Positions 49,835 through 58,580 of a stretch of 64,000 bases of DNA are shown piece after piece. The notes under the pieces were generated by a model that was not told where the DNA came from, made no database searches, and worked only from the letters and a program-made list of their open reading frames with translations. Source of the stretch: Clostridiales bacterium. Lineage in GTDB: Bacteria > Bacillota > Sulfobacillia > RBS10-35. Within the stretch, counting starts at the first letter, position 1. Every line of letters starts with the position of its first letter. The stretch covers positions 1-64,000 of the forward strand of contig JAHHQG010000023.1 in NCBI GenBank assembly GCA_018729555.1. The letters run 5' to 3'. Both the position numbers and the translations under genes were made by a program.

Positions 49835-51165
49835 GGTCCTTCCTGCCAGGGAGCCAGCCGGTGGAAGCGGAAGAGATCTTGTTCCGTCTCCCGCTCCCAC
49901 ACCAGGCTGTGGCGCCCCTTTTCCAAGAGGACGGCTGCCGGGCGAGGAATACCGTTGTAGGCCATGGCCATGGGATGGGTGTAGGCGCCCGTCAGAAAGA
50001 CGGCCAGAAGATCGCCCCGCTTCAAAGGAGGGAGGACGGCGCCCCGCAAGAGGATGTCGCCGCTTTCGCAGTAGCGGCCCACCACGTGGACCGGCCCCTC
50101 CTCCCCTTCGCCCCCGCCTTCCACCCGCGCCGCCCCGTAGACGGCGCCGTATAGGGCCGGGCGGATGTTGTCCCCCATGCCCCCATCCACCGCCACCACC
50201 GGGGCAAACCCTTCCACCCGGTGGCTGTCGCCCACCCGGTAGAGGGTGAGGCCAGCCGGAGCTGCGATGGCCCGTCCCGGCTCGATCCCGAGGACCGGCC
50301 GGGGTTCCCCCCGCGGCCTTCGGGATAAGGCATGGGCCAGGGATTCCGCCCACGCCGCGGGGGAAAGCTCCTTCTCCCGGTCGTAGCGGACGGCCGCCCC
50401 GCCCCCTACGTTTACCTCGGCAAGCCAGCGGCCCGTCACCTCGAAAAAGGCCGCCCGCAGGTCCAAGAGGCGGTGGAGGGCTTCGGCGTACACCTCAGCC
50501 TCCTGGATCTGGGATCCCAAGTGGGCGTGGAGGCCCTGGATGGGAAGGCCGCCCTTTTCCGCTTCCCGAAGGGCGAGGAAAGCTTCCCCGCTCTCGAGAT
50601 CCACCCCGAACTTTCCGCCTCGCCCTCCGGTGGCGATGTATTCGTGGGTGTGGGGGCTGATGCCCGGCGCCACCCGCAAACTGAAGCGAAGGGACCCCCG
50701 CCGGGGAAGCCGAAGCCACCGCTCCAGCTCATCCAGGTTGTCGATGATCACTTCTCCCACCGCCCCCTGGGCGGCCAGCTCCAGCTCCCGGTCGGTCTTG
50801 TTGTTCCCGTGGAGGCGCAGGCGCGAGGGAGGGATGCCCGCCTTTTGGGCCGCCACCACCTCACCATAAGAGGCCGCGTCGAACTGGAGGGGAAGATCCT
50901 TGAGGGCCGACAGAAAGGCGGGGATGTAGAGGGCCTTCATGGCGTAGGAGACATAGACCCGCGGCCCCAGCACCCGATGGAAGGCCTGCAGGATGGCCTG
51001 AGCCCGGGCCCTTGCCACATCAGCTGAAAGGACATAGAGGGGCGTCCCGTAGGTTTGGGCCAGCTCCTTTAGGGAGACCCCGGAAAAGGTGAGGTTCCCC
51101 TGGGGATCCCGTTCCACCCCCAGGGGAAGGGTATGGGCTTCTTTGGGCCAAGTGTCGAGCGCCAT
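49831..51165 (-). CDS. lysA: Diaminopimelate decarboxylase
   Basis: A 444-residue fold-III PLP enzyme. The PLP lysine is in VSYAMKALYI, phosphate-binding glycines are in LHAHLGSQI and VNVGGGAAV, and the second-half active-site residues are in GRYCESGDIL and TGAYTHPMAMAYN. It makes lysine from meso-diaminopimelate. In B. subtilis lysA also follows the spoVA genes, where it may balance dipicolinate and lysine needs in the forespore. It starts 33 bases after spoVAE. Confidence 0.95.
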   Translation of the reverse strand: MALDTWPKEAHTLPLGVERDPQGNLTFSGVSLKELAQTYGTPLYVLSADVARARAQAILQAFHRVLGPRVYVSYAMKALYIPAFLSALKDLPLQFDAASYGEVVAAQKAGIPPSRLRLHGNNKTDRELELAAQGAVGEVIIDNLDELERWLRLPRRGSLRFSLRVAPGISPHTHEYIATGGRGGKFGVDLESGEAFLALREAEKGGLPIQGLHAHLGSQIQEAEVYAEALHRLLDLRAAFFEVTGRWLAEVNVGGGAAVRYDREKELSPAAWAESLAHALSRRPRGEPRPVLGIEPGRAIAAPAGLTLYRVGDSHRVEGFAPVVAVDGGMGDNIRPALYGAVYGAARVEGGGEGEEGPVHVVGRYCESGDILLRGAVLPPLKRGDLLAVFLTGAYTHPMAMAYNGIPRPAAVLLEKGRHSLVWERETEQDLFRFHRLAPWQEGP

Positions 51166-51198
51166 CGGAAGGCATGGTAACCTTCTACCCAAAGGGCG

Positions 51199-51549
51199 TC
51201 AATCCCGGGGCGGAAAAAGGAGGGCCGCCAGGGAGGCCGCCGCCACCGCCACCGTCACCCCCATGCTGGTGGCCGTGAGGCCGCCGGTGAAGATCCCGAC
51301 CCAGCCCGTCCGCACCGCCTCCTGCTTGATCCCCTGGACCAGCGAGTACCCAAAGCCCGTCAAGGGCACGGTGGCACCGGCCCCCGCCAAACGTACCAGG
51401 GGTTCATAGAGGCCCAGGCCCCCCAGGACGGCCCCCAAGACGACGAAGAGGACCATAACGTAGGCGGGAGGCCATTTGAGGACATCCACCGCCGCCTGCG
51501 CCAGGACGCAAAGAAGGCCCCCCACGAGAAACGCCATCAGGTAGGTCAA
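51199..51549 (-). CDS. spoVAE: Stage V sporulation protein AE
   Basis: A 116-residue membrane protein with three or four spans (YLMAFLVGGLLCVLAQAAVD, YVMVLFVVLGAVLGGLGLYE, GWVGIFTGGLTATSMGVTVA). It is part of the channel that moves calcium dipicolinate into the forming spore and out at germination. The TTG overlaps the spoVAD stop (TTGA). Confidence 0.94.
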   Translation of the reverse strand: MTYLMAFLVGGLLCVLAQAAVDVLKWPPAYVMVLFVVLGAVLGGLGLYEPLVRLAGAGATVPLTGFGYSLVQGIKQEAVRTGWVGIFTGGLTATSMGVTVAVAAASLAALLFPPRD

Positions 51550-52568
51550 GCTGTTCCCTCCTCTCGCTCCAGGACCACGGCGTGGGCGATGCACGGGATG
51601 GATTCTCCCTGGCGGTAGGTGGTGGGGCTGTGGAGGGACCCCGTGGCCATCAAGAGGACCCGGCGCCACTCTCCCCGTTCCAGCTTCGGAAGGATGTGGG
51701 CTGCTGTCACGAGGCCGCTGCACGCCGCCCCGCTCCCCCCTGCCCCGACTTCCTTCTGGGTTCCCCGGTCGTAGAGGAGGAGACCGCAGTCGTGGTGGCG
51801 TCCCTCCACCGGCACCCCCTCTTCCAGGAGAAGCTCCCGAAAGAGGGAGGTTCCCACCGCCGCCAAATCCCCAGTAACGATGGCGTCGTAGTCCCCAACG
51901 GTCCGCCTTGTATCCGAGAGGTGGCGTAGGAGGGTATCCCGGGCTGCCGGGGCCATGGCGCCGCCCATATCGAAGGGGTCCTTTACCCCGTAGTCCACCA
52001 CCCGGCCGGGGGTGGCTTCTCGGATGACCACCTTTCCCCCTTTGCCCACCATGAAGGCCGCCGCCCCTGTGGCGGTCCACTGGGCCGTCCCGGGCTTCTG
52101 GATCCCCAGCTCCACCGGGTAGCGGTATTGGCGCTCCGCCGCATGGTGGTGGGAAGCCACCGTCACCATAACCTTCTCCCCCCACCCGCCGTCCACCGCC
52201 ATGGCGGCCACCGTAAGGCCGGCCGTCAAGGTGGCGCAGGCGGAAAAGAGGCCCAAGGTGGGGATGTCCAGGGTCCGGGCGGCGAAGTGGGTGGTCACCA
52301 GCTGATCCAGGAGATCGCCCCCCACCATGAGGTCCACATCCCCGGGCTTCCAGTTTCCCTTCAGGAGGAGCATCTGGCCTGCTCGGAGGAGGAGCTCCCG
52401 CTCCGCCTGCTCCCAGCTCTTCTGGCCCACCCAGAGATCGGGCACCACCTGGTCAAAGGCCTCTCCCAGGGGCCCTCGGCCTTCGTCGGGCCCGGCCACC
52501 GTGGCGGCCGCCAGGAGGGAAGGCCCCCTCTCGAAGAGGAACGTCCCCTTCCCGATCTTTTGCGTCAA
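51546..52568 (-). CDS. spoVAD: Stage V sporulation protein AD (dipicolinate-binding)
   Basis: A 340-residue thiolase-like protein. It has VVPDLWVGQKSWEQAERELL, LGLFSACATLTAGLTVAAMA, VASHHHAAERQYRYPVELG and a C-terminal GSLHSPTTYRQGESIPCIAH. SpoVAD binds dipicolinic acid on the cytoplasmic face of the channel. The TTG start overlaps the spoVAC stop (TTGA). Confidence 0.95.
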   Translation of the reverse strand: MTQKIGKGTFLFERGPSLLAAATVAGPDEGRGPLGEAFDQVVPDLWVGQKSWEQAERELLLRAGQMLLLKGNWKPGDVDLMVGGDLLDQLVTTHFAARTLDIPTLGLFSACATLTAGLTVAAMAVDGGWGEKVMVTVASHHHAAERQYRYPVELGIQKPGTAQWTATGAAAFMVGKGGKVVIREATPGRVVDYGVKDPFDMGGAMAPAARDTLLRHLSDTRRTVGDYDAIVTGDLAAVGTSLFRELLLEEGVPVEGRHHDCGLLLYDRGTQKEVGAGGSGAACSGLVTAAHILPKLERGEWRRVLLMATGSLHSPTTYRQGESIPCIAHAVVLEREEGTA

Positions 52569-53026
52569 CGGGCGAACCCTCCGTAGAAGAGGTACCAGAG
52601 GCTCCCCATGAGGAGGGACGCCAGGGTACCGAAGACGAAGACCGGCCCCGCCACCTGAAAGAGGCGGGCTCCCACCCCCATCACCCAGCCGTCCCTGCGG
52701 AACTCCATGGCCGGAGCCACCATGCTGTTGGCAAACCCGGTGATGGGGAGGGCCGCCCCCATGCCGGCGTAGGCGGCGATGCGGTCATAGAGCCCCAGGC
52801 CCGTCATCAGGGCGCCCAAGACCACCATGACGGCGGCCGTAGGGATGGCCGCCTGATCGGGCATGAGGCCCTTTTTCTCAAAGAAACTGAGGAAGAACTG
52901 GCCCACCGCGCAGATAGCGCCGCCCACCCAGAAGGCCCGCCCGAAATGGCGAAGGAGGGGCACCGGCGGGTGATGGGCCAGCCGCTTTTGGTTGTAGGCC
53001 TGCGCCCCTTCCGGCGAAGCCTTCAC
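52565..53026 (-). CDS. spoVAC: Stage V sporulation protein AC
   Basis: A 153-residue protein with about four spans (WVGGAICAVGQFFLSFF, AVMVVLGALMTGLGLYDRIA, LPITGFANSMVAPAME, VFVFGTLASLLMGSLWYLFY). SpoVAC acts as the mechanosensitive membrane part of the dipicolinate channel. The GTG overlaps the dodecin stop (GTGA). SpoVAA and SpoVAB are absent, as in many clostridia. Confidence 0.95.
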   Translation of the reverse strand: MKASPEGAQAYNQKRLAHHPPVPLLRHFGRAFWVGGAICAVGQFFLSFFEKKGLMPDQAAIPTAAVMVVLGALMTGLGLYDRIAAYAGMGAALPITGFANSMVAPAMEFRRDGWVMGVGARLFQVAGPVFVFGTLASLLMGSLWYLFYGGFAR

Positions 53027-53247
53027 CGGGTCTGGCCGCCTTTCTCGAGGGGCAGGGCCGACGCAATCTTGACGTTGGCCTTGTACTCCACCACTTTGCC
53101 GTCCTTCACGTTGGCCGTGAGGTTATACACCTCCACGCCCGTGATGTGGGGGTAGATGCGGGCCGCCTGGGCCACCGCATTTTCGATGGCTTCCTGCCAT
53201 CCCTTGGGAGAATCGCCCACCAGCTCGATGACATTCACCACTTCCAC
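53023..53247 (-). CDS. Dodecin-family flavin-binding protein
   Basis: A 74-residue dodecin with the family core MEVVNVIELVGDSPKGWQEA and a closing VEYKANVKIASAL. Dodecins form hollow 12-mers that store or buffer flavin. Its place inside the sigF-spoVA operon, with a GGGAGGTGA site and an overlap with spoVAC, suggests it is made in the forespore. Confidence 0.88.
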   Translation of the reverse strand: MEVVNVIELVGDSPKGWQEAIENAVAQAARIYPHITGVEVYNLTANVKDGKVVEYKANVKIASALPLEKGGQTR

Positions 53248-53420
53248 GACGCGTCACCTCCCACTCCTCTAGGCTCCCCCGGAACCCCCACCTCTATGCG
53301 GACGAGGATGGCCCCTTTGGGGGGCCGGGGGAGGGAGGCCGGCGGGCGCAGGGCATACCAGAGGAGCCCCACGAGGAGGAGCACAAGGGCCACGTAGGCC
53401 GCCACGCGCACGCGGATCAT
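53235..53420 (-). CDS. Small single-span membrane protein of unknown function
   Basis: 61 residues: a basic start, one span (VAAYVALVLLLVGLLWYAL), and a proline-rich tail of about 35 residues. It lies between sigF and the dodecin gene, with only a few bases on the sigF side and a 13-base overlap with the dodecin gene. No family is recognised. The position makes it likely to be a real operon member. Confidence 0.55.
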   Translation of the reverse strand: MIRVRVAAYVALVLLLVGLLWYALRPPASLPRPPKGAILVRIEVGVPGEPRGVGGDASWKW

Positions 53421-53424
53421 GACC

Positions 53425-54105
53425 TTAGGATGAGCCGTCGGCGCCCAAAAGATCCGCCAGGCGGCGGCGCAAGGCCCTTTCTTTTCGGGAGACCTGGGCT
53501 TGGGAAATCCCCAGCCTCTGGGCCGTTTCATCCTGGGAAAGGTCTTTTTCGAAACGAAGGCGCAAAAGCTCCCGCTCAAGGGGCGGAAGCCCCTCTAAGA
53601 AAAGGGACCAGGTGAGGGCCGCCAGGCCGGCTTCGGGATCCGGCGAGACCTGGGCCAAATCCTGAAGGGACCCTTCCATGGGGAGGGCCGCCAGGTCCTC
53701 CGGGGATACCCCCACCGCTGTCGCCAGCTCCCGCAGGGTGGGCTCCCGCCCCTTTGCCTTCAGGAGCTCATCCCGGGCCCGCCTCACTTTCCCCAAAAGC
53801 TCCTTTTGGCCTCGGGAAAGGGAAAAGGGCCCTTGCAGGCCCTCCCAGGCTTTCCGCACTTCCCCCAGGATCAGGGGAACGGCGTAGCTGGCAAAGGACG
53901 TTCCCCTGTCGGGATCGAACCGCAATATCGCCTGCCAGAGGGCGAGGCGGCCCGCCTGGAGGAGATCTTCCCTCCCCGAAGGGGGCGAAGAAAACCTCCG
54001 GGCCACGTGGATCACCAGCCCCTCATGGCGGGCCACCAGCTGGGCCGCCGCGTCTTCGTCCCCCGCCTGGGCCCGCCGGAAGAGCTCCGCCTCCCGAGGT
54101 TCCAC
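53425..54105 (-). CDS. sigF: Forespore RNA polymerase sigma factor F
   Basis: A 226-residue sigma-70 family factor. Region 2 has LVARHEGLVIHVARRFSSPP, EDLLQAGRLALWQAILRFDP and GTSFASYAVPLILGEVRKAW; region 3 has ELLKAKGREPTLRELATAVG; region 4 has LPPLERELLRLRFEKDLSQD and LGISQAQVSRKERALRRRL. It is the first forespore-specific sigma factor and is held inactive by SpoIIAB. The GTG lies one base after the spoIIAB stop. Confidence 0.95.
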   Translation of the reverse strand: MEPREAELFRRAQAGDEDAAAQLVARHEGLVIHVARRFSSPPSGREDLLQAGRLALWQAILRFDPDRGTSFASYAVPLILGEVRKAWEGLQGPFSLSRGQKELLGKVRRARDELLKAKGREPTLRELATAVGVSPEDLAALPMEGSLQDLAQVSPDPEAGLAALTWSLFLEGLPPLERELLRLRFEKDLSQDETAQRLGISQAQVSRKERALRRRLADLLGADGSS

Positions 54106-54106
54106 G

Positions 54107-54565
54107 TCACGTAGGCTCCTCGCTGGACGTCCGGAAGATGACCTGGGCCGGCTTTTTCCAGAGGCGCACTTGGGTACCCTTCCCCGGGGCCGATTCCACC
54201 TCCATGGCATCCATGAAGTTTTCCATGAAGGTGAACCCCAGCCCCAGGTGGTCGGGATCCCGGCTGGTGGTGAAGGTGGGCTCGCGGGCCTGGGCCACGT
54301 CGGCGATCCCCTGCCCCTGGTCCGTCACGGCCACGTAAAAGCCCTCGTCCCCCACCCGGATCTCCATCTCCACCGGCCCTTCCCCATGGGGGTAGGCATG
54401 GATGACGCAGTTGGAGACCGCCTCCGACACCGCCACCTTGATCTCTTCGATCTCCGCCAAGCTGAAATCCAGCTGGCTGGCGAGGGTGGCCGCCGCCACC
54501 CGGGCCACGGCCACGTTCTGGGGCCGGCTGGGAAACTTCAGGTATACCCAGTTGTCCCGGCTCAC
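54107..54565 (-). CDS. spoIIAB: Anti-sigma F factor SpoIIAB (kinase)
   Basis: A 152-residue GHKL kinase. N-box EAVSNCVIHAYP, G1 box VTDQGQGIADV and G2 box DPDHLGLGFTFMENFMD are all present. It binds sigma F or phosphorylates SpoIIAA, depending on ATP and ADP. The GTG overlaps the spoIIAA stop (GTGA). Confidence 0.96.
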   Translation of the reverse strand: MSRDNWVYLKFPSRPQNVAVARVAAATLASQLDFSLAEIEEIKVAVSEAVSNCVIHAYPHGEGPVEMEIRVGDEGFYVAVTDQGQGIADVAQAREPTFTTSRDPDHLGLGFTFMENFMDAMEVESAPGKGTQVRLWKKPAQVIFRTSSEEPT

Positions 54566-54894
54566 CGGGCATCCACCTCCTCGTCCACGATGGGCACCAG
54601 GCGGGGGATGCCGGCCATCTCCAGAACGGGCCGCACCTGCGGCGGGGGCGCCACCAGGACCATGGTGCCCCCCTGGGAGCGGAGGCGCCGGTAGCGGCCC
54701 AGAAGGGCCCCCACACCCGTGCTGTCCATGAAGGTCACCTCGGAGAGGTTCACCACCAGGCGGGAGGGACCGGCCCCCTCCAGCCAGGCATCGGCTTCCT
54801 CCCGGAACCGCCGGGCCCCTTCCACATCCAAATCCCCCCGCAACCGGAGAAGGATGCTCGTTCCCTTGGAAAGCGCTTCGATTTCCAGGGCCAT
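54562..54894 (-). CDS. spoIIAA: Anti-anti-sigma factor SpoIIAA
   Basis: A 110-residue STAS protein. The phosphorylated serine is S58 in EVTFMDSTGVGALLGRYR. When dephosphorylated by SpoIIE it displaces sigma F from SpoIIAB. It follows dacF by 28 bases. Confidence 0.96.
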   Translation of the reverse strand: MALEIEALSKGTSILLRLRGDLDVEGARRFREEADAWLEGAGPSRLVVNLSEVTFMDSTGVGALLGRYRRLRSQGGTMVLVAPPPQVRPVLEMAGIPRLVPIVDEEVDAR

Positions 54895-54922
54895 GCCCCC
54901 TCATCACCCCTGAAGGGGTTCG

Positions 54923-56104
54923 CTAGGGACGGCCCGCCTCCTGCTGCCAGGGCCAGAGGGAAGCGAAAATCCTCAGCCAAAGGCCCCCGAAGGAAAGGCG
55001 CTTCACGTCATCTCCGGCCACCAGGTTCACCGTCTTCACCGGCTTTCCGTCCACTTCCAGGGTGAGGGTCCCGAGGACCTGGCCCTTTTTCACCGGCGCC
55101 TTCACCCGCTGGGGAAGCTGGATGGTCTGGCGGACTTTCTGGCTTTCCCCCTTGCGGAGGGTCACGGCCAAGGTGTCGGGCACCACCGCCGCCACCCGCC
55201 GCTCCACCCCTTCATCCACCGGGATCATCCGCACCGTAGCCCCCTGCCGGGCCGCCACCACCGACTCAAAGTTGGCGAAGCCCCAATCCAGCATGGCGGT
55301 GATGTCTTTCCACCGCTCGTCGGAGGTCCTGGCCCCCATCACCACGGCGATGAGGCGGGTGGTGCCCCGCTGGGCGGTGATGGCGACGCTCCACCCCGAG
55401 GGGCTGGTCCAGCCGGTCTTCAGGCCATCCACCCCCGGATAGCGCTTCAGGAGGGTATTGGTGTTCACCAGGATGAACTCCTTGGGCGCCGGCCGAAAGG
55501 TCTGCATCCAAGTGCGGGTGAGCTGCAGGATCTCGGGGTGGCGGTTCACCAGGTAGCGGGACAAGAGGGCGATGTCCATGGCGCTCATGCCGTGGCCTTC
55601 TTCATCCAGGCCATGGACGTTCTTGAAGCGGGAATCCTTCAGACCGATCTGGCGGGCCAGCTCCTCCATGCGGAGGACAAAGGCTTCCTCACTCCCGGCG
55701 ATCCCCTCCGCCACCGCCACCGCCGCATCGTTGGCCGAGGAGATGGCGATGGCCGCCACCAGATCCTTCAGGGGAAAAGTTTCCCCCGCTGCCAGGAAGA
55801 CCTGGGATCCGCCCATATCTTGCGCCCTCTGGCTGGCGGTGACGGGATCGTCCCAGCCCACCTCTCCCCGGGCGACGGCGTCATACACCACGGCCAAGGT
55901 CATGAGCTTGGTGACGCTGGCGGGGTTGCGCACCTCATGGGGGTTCTTGGCCAAAAGGACCTCGCCGGAGGCGGCGTCCATGAGAACCGCCGCCGGTGAG
56001 GCCAGGGACGGGGCCCCCGGCGCCCTGGGCTCCTGGGCGTACACCGCGCTGCTCCAAAGAAGCCCCAAGAGAAGCCCGACGAGAAGCCCCTCTTGTCGCT
56101 TCAC
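54923..56104 (-). CDS. dacF: D-alanyl-D-alanine carboxypeptidase DacF
   Basis: A 393-residue S11 enzyme. The signal peptide (EGLLVGLLLGLLWSSAVYA) precedes PASVTKLMTLA, ISSANDAAVAVA (SxN) and GLKTGWTSPSG. It opens the sigF operon as in B. subtilis, where it is made in the forespore and shapes cortex crosslinking with DacB. The GTG at 56104 is preceded by a purine-rich AGGGGGGCC; an ATG at 56125 is also possible. The frame is open to 56182, but that start lies within lgt. Confidence 0.94.
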   Translation of the reverse strand: MKRQEGLLVGLLLGLLWSSAVYAQEPRAPGAPSLASPAAVLMDAASGEVLLAKNPHEVRNPASVTKLMTLAVVYDAVARGEVGWDDPVTASQRAQDMGGSQVFLAAGETFPLKDLVAAIAISSANDAAVAVAEGIAGSEEAFVLRMEELARQIGLKDSRFKNVHGLDEEGHGMSAMDIALLSRYLVNRHPEILQLTRTWMQTFRPAPKEFILVNTNTLLKRYPGVDGLKTGWTSPSGWSVAITAQRGTTRLIAVVMGARTSDERWKDITAMLDWGFANFESVVAARQGATVRMIPVDEGVERRVAAVVPDTLAVTLRKGESQKVRQTIQLPQRVKAPVKKGQVLGTLTLEVDGKPVKTVNLVAGDDVKRLSFGGLWLRIFASLWPWQQEAGRP

Positions 56105-56147
56105 CCTTGGCCCCCCTGGCTCCATAGCTACGCCAGGCGGGGAACGC

Positions 56148-56933
56148 TCATGACTGGCTCTCTCTTTCCTTCCGAGAGGCATCCAGCTTTTTGACGTGCC
56201 GGAGCATCATCCATCCGAAGAGGAGGAGGGGAAGGGTGACCCACTGGGTAAGGGTCATGGCCCCCAGGCCCCAATAAGGATTCACCCAGTGGATGAGGTA
56301 GAGGGGATTGTCCCTCACCGTCTCTTCCACCACGCCCCGCAAGAAGGTGTAGACGAGGAAAAAGGTCCAAAAACGCTCTCCCGGGGCCGTCGGGCGGCGG
56401 GACTGGAGGACATACACCAAAAGGACCACCAGCCCGATGGCGGAGCCGTAGAGCTGGGCCGGCTGGCGCATGCCGCCCAGGATCTCCGCCGGGTGGCCCA
56501 GAATCTCCCGGTTGAAGATGTTGGCGATCCTCACGAGGACGATACCCACCCCGATCCCCGGCACCGACCAGTCCAAAAGGGGCCAGAACGCCACGCCCTT
56601 GGCCCGGCAGTACCCCCAGAAGGCGAGAAAGCCTCCCAGAAGGGCTCCGTGGATAGAAAGGCCGCCGTGATCGATGCGGATGATTTCCGCCGGGAACTGC
56701 AAGAAAAAGCCGGGGTTGGTCACCACGTAGATGAACCGGGCCCCCACCACACCCCCCACGATGGTGAGAAGGGCCAGGTTGTAGAGGAAATCCTCGTCAT
56801 AGCCGTGTCTTTTCCCTTGGCGGACGAAATAGGCGAGGCCCAGGGCCATGGAGACGACCATCATCAGGCCGTACCAGCGGATGCCCAGGGGCCCGATATG
56901 AAAGGCATAAGGACTCACGCCCGGAAGATCCAA
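56148..56933 (-). CDS. lgt: Prolipoprotein diacylglyceryl transferase
   Basis: A 261-residue membrane enzyme with seven spans. Catalytic landmarks are HIGPLGIRWYGLMM, DHGGLSIHGALLGGF, LVRIANIFNREILG, QLYGSAIG and FLRGVVEE. It moves diacylglycerol from phosphatidylglycerol onto lipobox cysteines. The TTG start follows AAGGGGCGATGGG. It lies between xerD and dacF, where Bacillus has drm and punA. Confidence 0.95.
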   Translation of the reverse strand: MDLPGVSPYAFHIGPLGIRWYGLMMVVSMALGLAYFVRQGKRHGYDEDFLYNLALLTIVGGVVGARFIYVVTNPGFFLQFPAEIIRIDHGGLSIHGALLGGFLAFWGYCRAKGVAFWPLLDWSVPGIGVGIVLVRIANIFNREILGHPAEILGGMRQPAQLYGSAIGLVVLLVYVLQSRRPTAPGERFWTFFLVYTFLRGVVEETVRDNPLYLIHWVNPYWGLGAMTLTQWVTLPLLLFGWMMLRHVKKLDASRKERESQS

Positions 56934-56980
56934 CCCATCGCCCCTTGATGCAGTCTAGCAGGGTTTTTCTTCCGTTGCCA

Positions 56981-57838
56981 CTAGGCCCGGGGATGGGCCT
57001 TGGCATACTGCTGGCGGCTCAGCTGCTGGGTGAGGTGGGTATAGATCTGGGTGGTGGAGATGTCGGCATGGCCCAGCATCTCCTGGACGGCCCTGAGGTC
57101 GGCCCCGCCCGCCAGAAGATGGGTGGCAAAGGAGTGCCGCAAACTGTGGGGCGTCACCTCCTGGGTGAGGCCCGCCTTGCGGACATACCCTTTGAGGATC
57201 TTCCAGAACCCCTGGCGGGTGAGGCGCCTTCCGCGGTGGTTGACGAAAAGGGCCGTCTCCCGGGCATCCCGGATGAGGCGGGGCCGCCCCTCCGCCAGGT
57301 AGCGGGAAAGGGCCTCCATGGCCTTGGACCCCATGGGCACGATCCGCTCCTTGCTCCCCTTTCCCCAGCAGCGGGCAAACCCCATCTCCAGGCTCACGTC
57401 CTCCACATCCAGGTGGATGAGCTCCGAGACCCGCATCCCCGTGGCGTAGAGGAGCTCCAGCATGGCCCGATCCCGTTGCCCGGCCGGGGTATCGGGGGAA
57501 GGTGATTCCAACAGGCGATCCACCGCCGCCACGTCCAGCACCTGAGGAAGGCGCCTGCGGGCCTTGGGCCCTTCCACCAGGGCCGTGGGATCTTCAGAGA
57601 GAAGGCCTTCCCGCTGCAGGAACTGGAAGTAGGATTTCAGGGAAGCCAGCCGCCGGGCGATGGTGGAGGCTTTTCGCCCTTGTTGGGCCAGGGAAAAGAG
57701 GTACTCGGTGATGACATGCCGGGTGGGAGGAAAGGGCACCTGCCGCCCCTCCAGGTAGCGGGCGAAGTCCTCCAGATCCCGCCGATAGGCATCCAGGGTG
57801 TTGGGCGAAAGGGCCTTCTCCACCTGCAGGTAGTGCAA
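56981..57838 (-). CDS. xerD: Tyrosine recombinase XerD
   Basis: A 285-residue recombinase. The N-terminal SAM-like domain is LSPNTLDAYRRDLEDFARYL, and the catalytic set is R in ATGMRVSELI, K in WGKGSKERIVP, HxxR in PHSLRHSFATHLL, H in MLGHADIS and Y in TTQIYTHL. It resolves chromosome dimers at dif. The first helix continues upstream as hydrophobic codons without ATG, GTG or TTG, so the TTG at 57838 is the only ordinary start; the protein lacks about 8 residues seen in typical XerD. Confidence 0.9.
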   Translation of the reverse strand: MHYLQVEKALSPNTLDAYRRDLEDFARYLEGRQVPFPPTRHVITEYLFSLAQQGRKASTIARRLASLKSYFQFLQREGLLSEDPTALVEGPKARRRLPQVLDVAAVDRLLESPSPDTPAGQRDRAMLELLYATGMRVSELIHLDVEDVSLEMGFARCWGKGSKERIVPMGSKAMEALSRYLAEGRPRLIRDARETALFVNHRGRRLTRQGFWKILKGYVRKAGLTQEVTPHSLRHSFATHLLAGGADLRAVQEMLGHADISTTQIYTHLTQQLSRQQYAKAHPRA

Positions 57839-57921
57839 GTGTTCTTGAGTATGCTTCAGGGCCAGGAGTAACCGCCTCCGGCTCGTAGGCTTTACCTCCT
57901 CTGCTTCACCTATTCATCTTC

Positions 57922-57939
57922 AGCGCCCCTCGGGGCGCT
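57922..57939. other. Perfect hairpin between spoIIM and xerD
   Basis: AGCGCCCC and GGGGCGCT flank TC. As RNA this makes a very stable 7-bp stem with a CTCG-type loop, 5 bases after the spoIIM stop. No T-run follows, so it may be an RNA-stabilising element or a weak terminator. Confidence 0.5.
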
Positions 57940-57943
57940 CCTC

Positions 57944-58537
57944 CTACCGGTTCACCATCCCGAGAATCCAGTGTAGCGCCGCTGGGGACCCGTAGGCATC
58001 TAGAAGCGACGCCGCCGTCAGCCAGAGAAGGGCCGGTCCCCAGTCTTTCCCCGAAAGGGGACGCCTCTGGGCCGCCCCGTAGAGGGCCCGGGCCCCCCAG
58101 ACCCACCACAGGAAGAGGAGGAGGAATTGGGAAGGCCAGAGGCTTAAGGCCGCCACCACAAGGCCGATGAAGCCCCCTTCCAGGAGAAGAAAGCTGGAGG
58201 CAAATCCCCAGAGAAACCCCCGGAAGAGGAGGAGGCTCGGGATGAGGAGGAAGCCGAAGGTGGAATAGGAACCCATCCAGAGGAAGAACCACGTGAGCCC
58301 GTGGATGGAAAAAGCCCGCCAAAAGATGGCGCCTGCCGAGGGCCACGAGGGAGATGCGAAAAACTCCCGGAGGGCCTCCACCAGCTCCTGGCGTACCGCC
58401 GGGGGAAGGCTTCCCGCCGCCACCGCCCCCAGGACGGCCCCCAGAAGGAGGCTCACCAGGACGGTCCCCTGGGCCCAGAGGGGAAGAGGTTCCCTCCCCC
58501 ACAGCTCCCACGGCCAGGTCCGCCGCCGAAAGTCCAT
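57944..58537 (-). CDS. spoIIM: Stage II sporulation protein M
   Basis: A 197-residue membrane protein with about five spans (GTVLVSLLLGAVLGAVAAGS, IFWRAFSIHGLTWFFLWMGS, FGFLLIPSLLLFRGFLWGFA, GGFIGLVVAALSLWPSQFLL). SpoIIM belongs to the DMP complex with SpoIID and SpoIIP that drives engulfment. It sits near xerD as in Bacillus. Confidence 0.93.
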   Translation of the reverse strand: MDFRRRTWPWELWGREPLPLWAQGTVLVSLLLGAVLGAVAAGSLPPAVRQELVEALREFFASPSWPSAGAIFWRAFSIHGLTWFFLWMGSYSTFGFLLIPSLLLFRGFLWGFASSFLLLEGGFIGLVVAALSLWPSQFLLLFLWWVWGARALYGAAQRRPLSGKDWGPALLWLTAASLLDAYGSPAALHWILGMVNR

Positions 58538-58580
58538 GGCCCGTCCCCCGTGAAAGAGGGGTATGCGGCCAAAGGGGCCT

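Noticed and set aside
57839-57943. Extra N-terminal exon-like extension of xerD
   Set aside because: The frame is open upstream but contains no ATG, GTG or TTG before an in-frame stop, so I kept the TTG at 57838.
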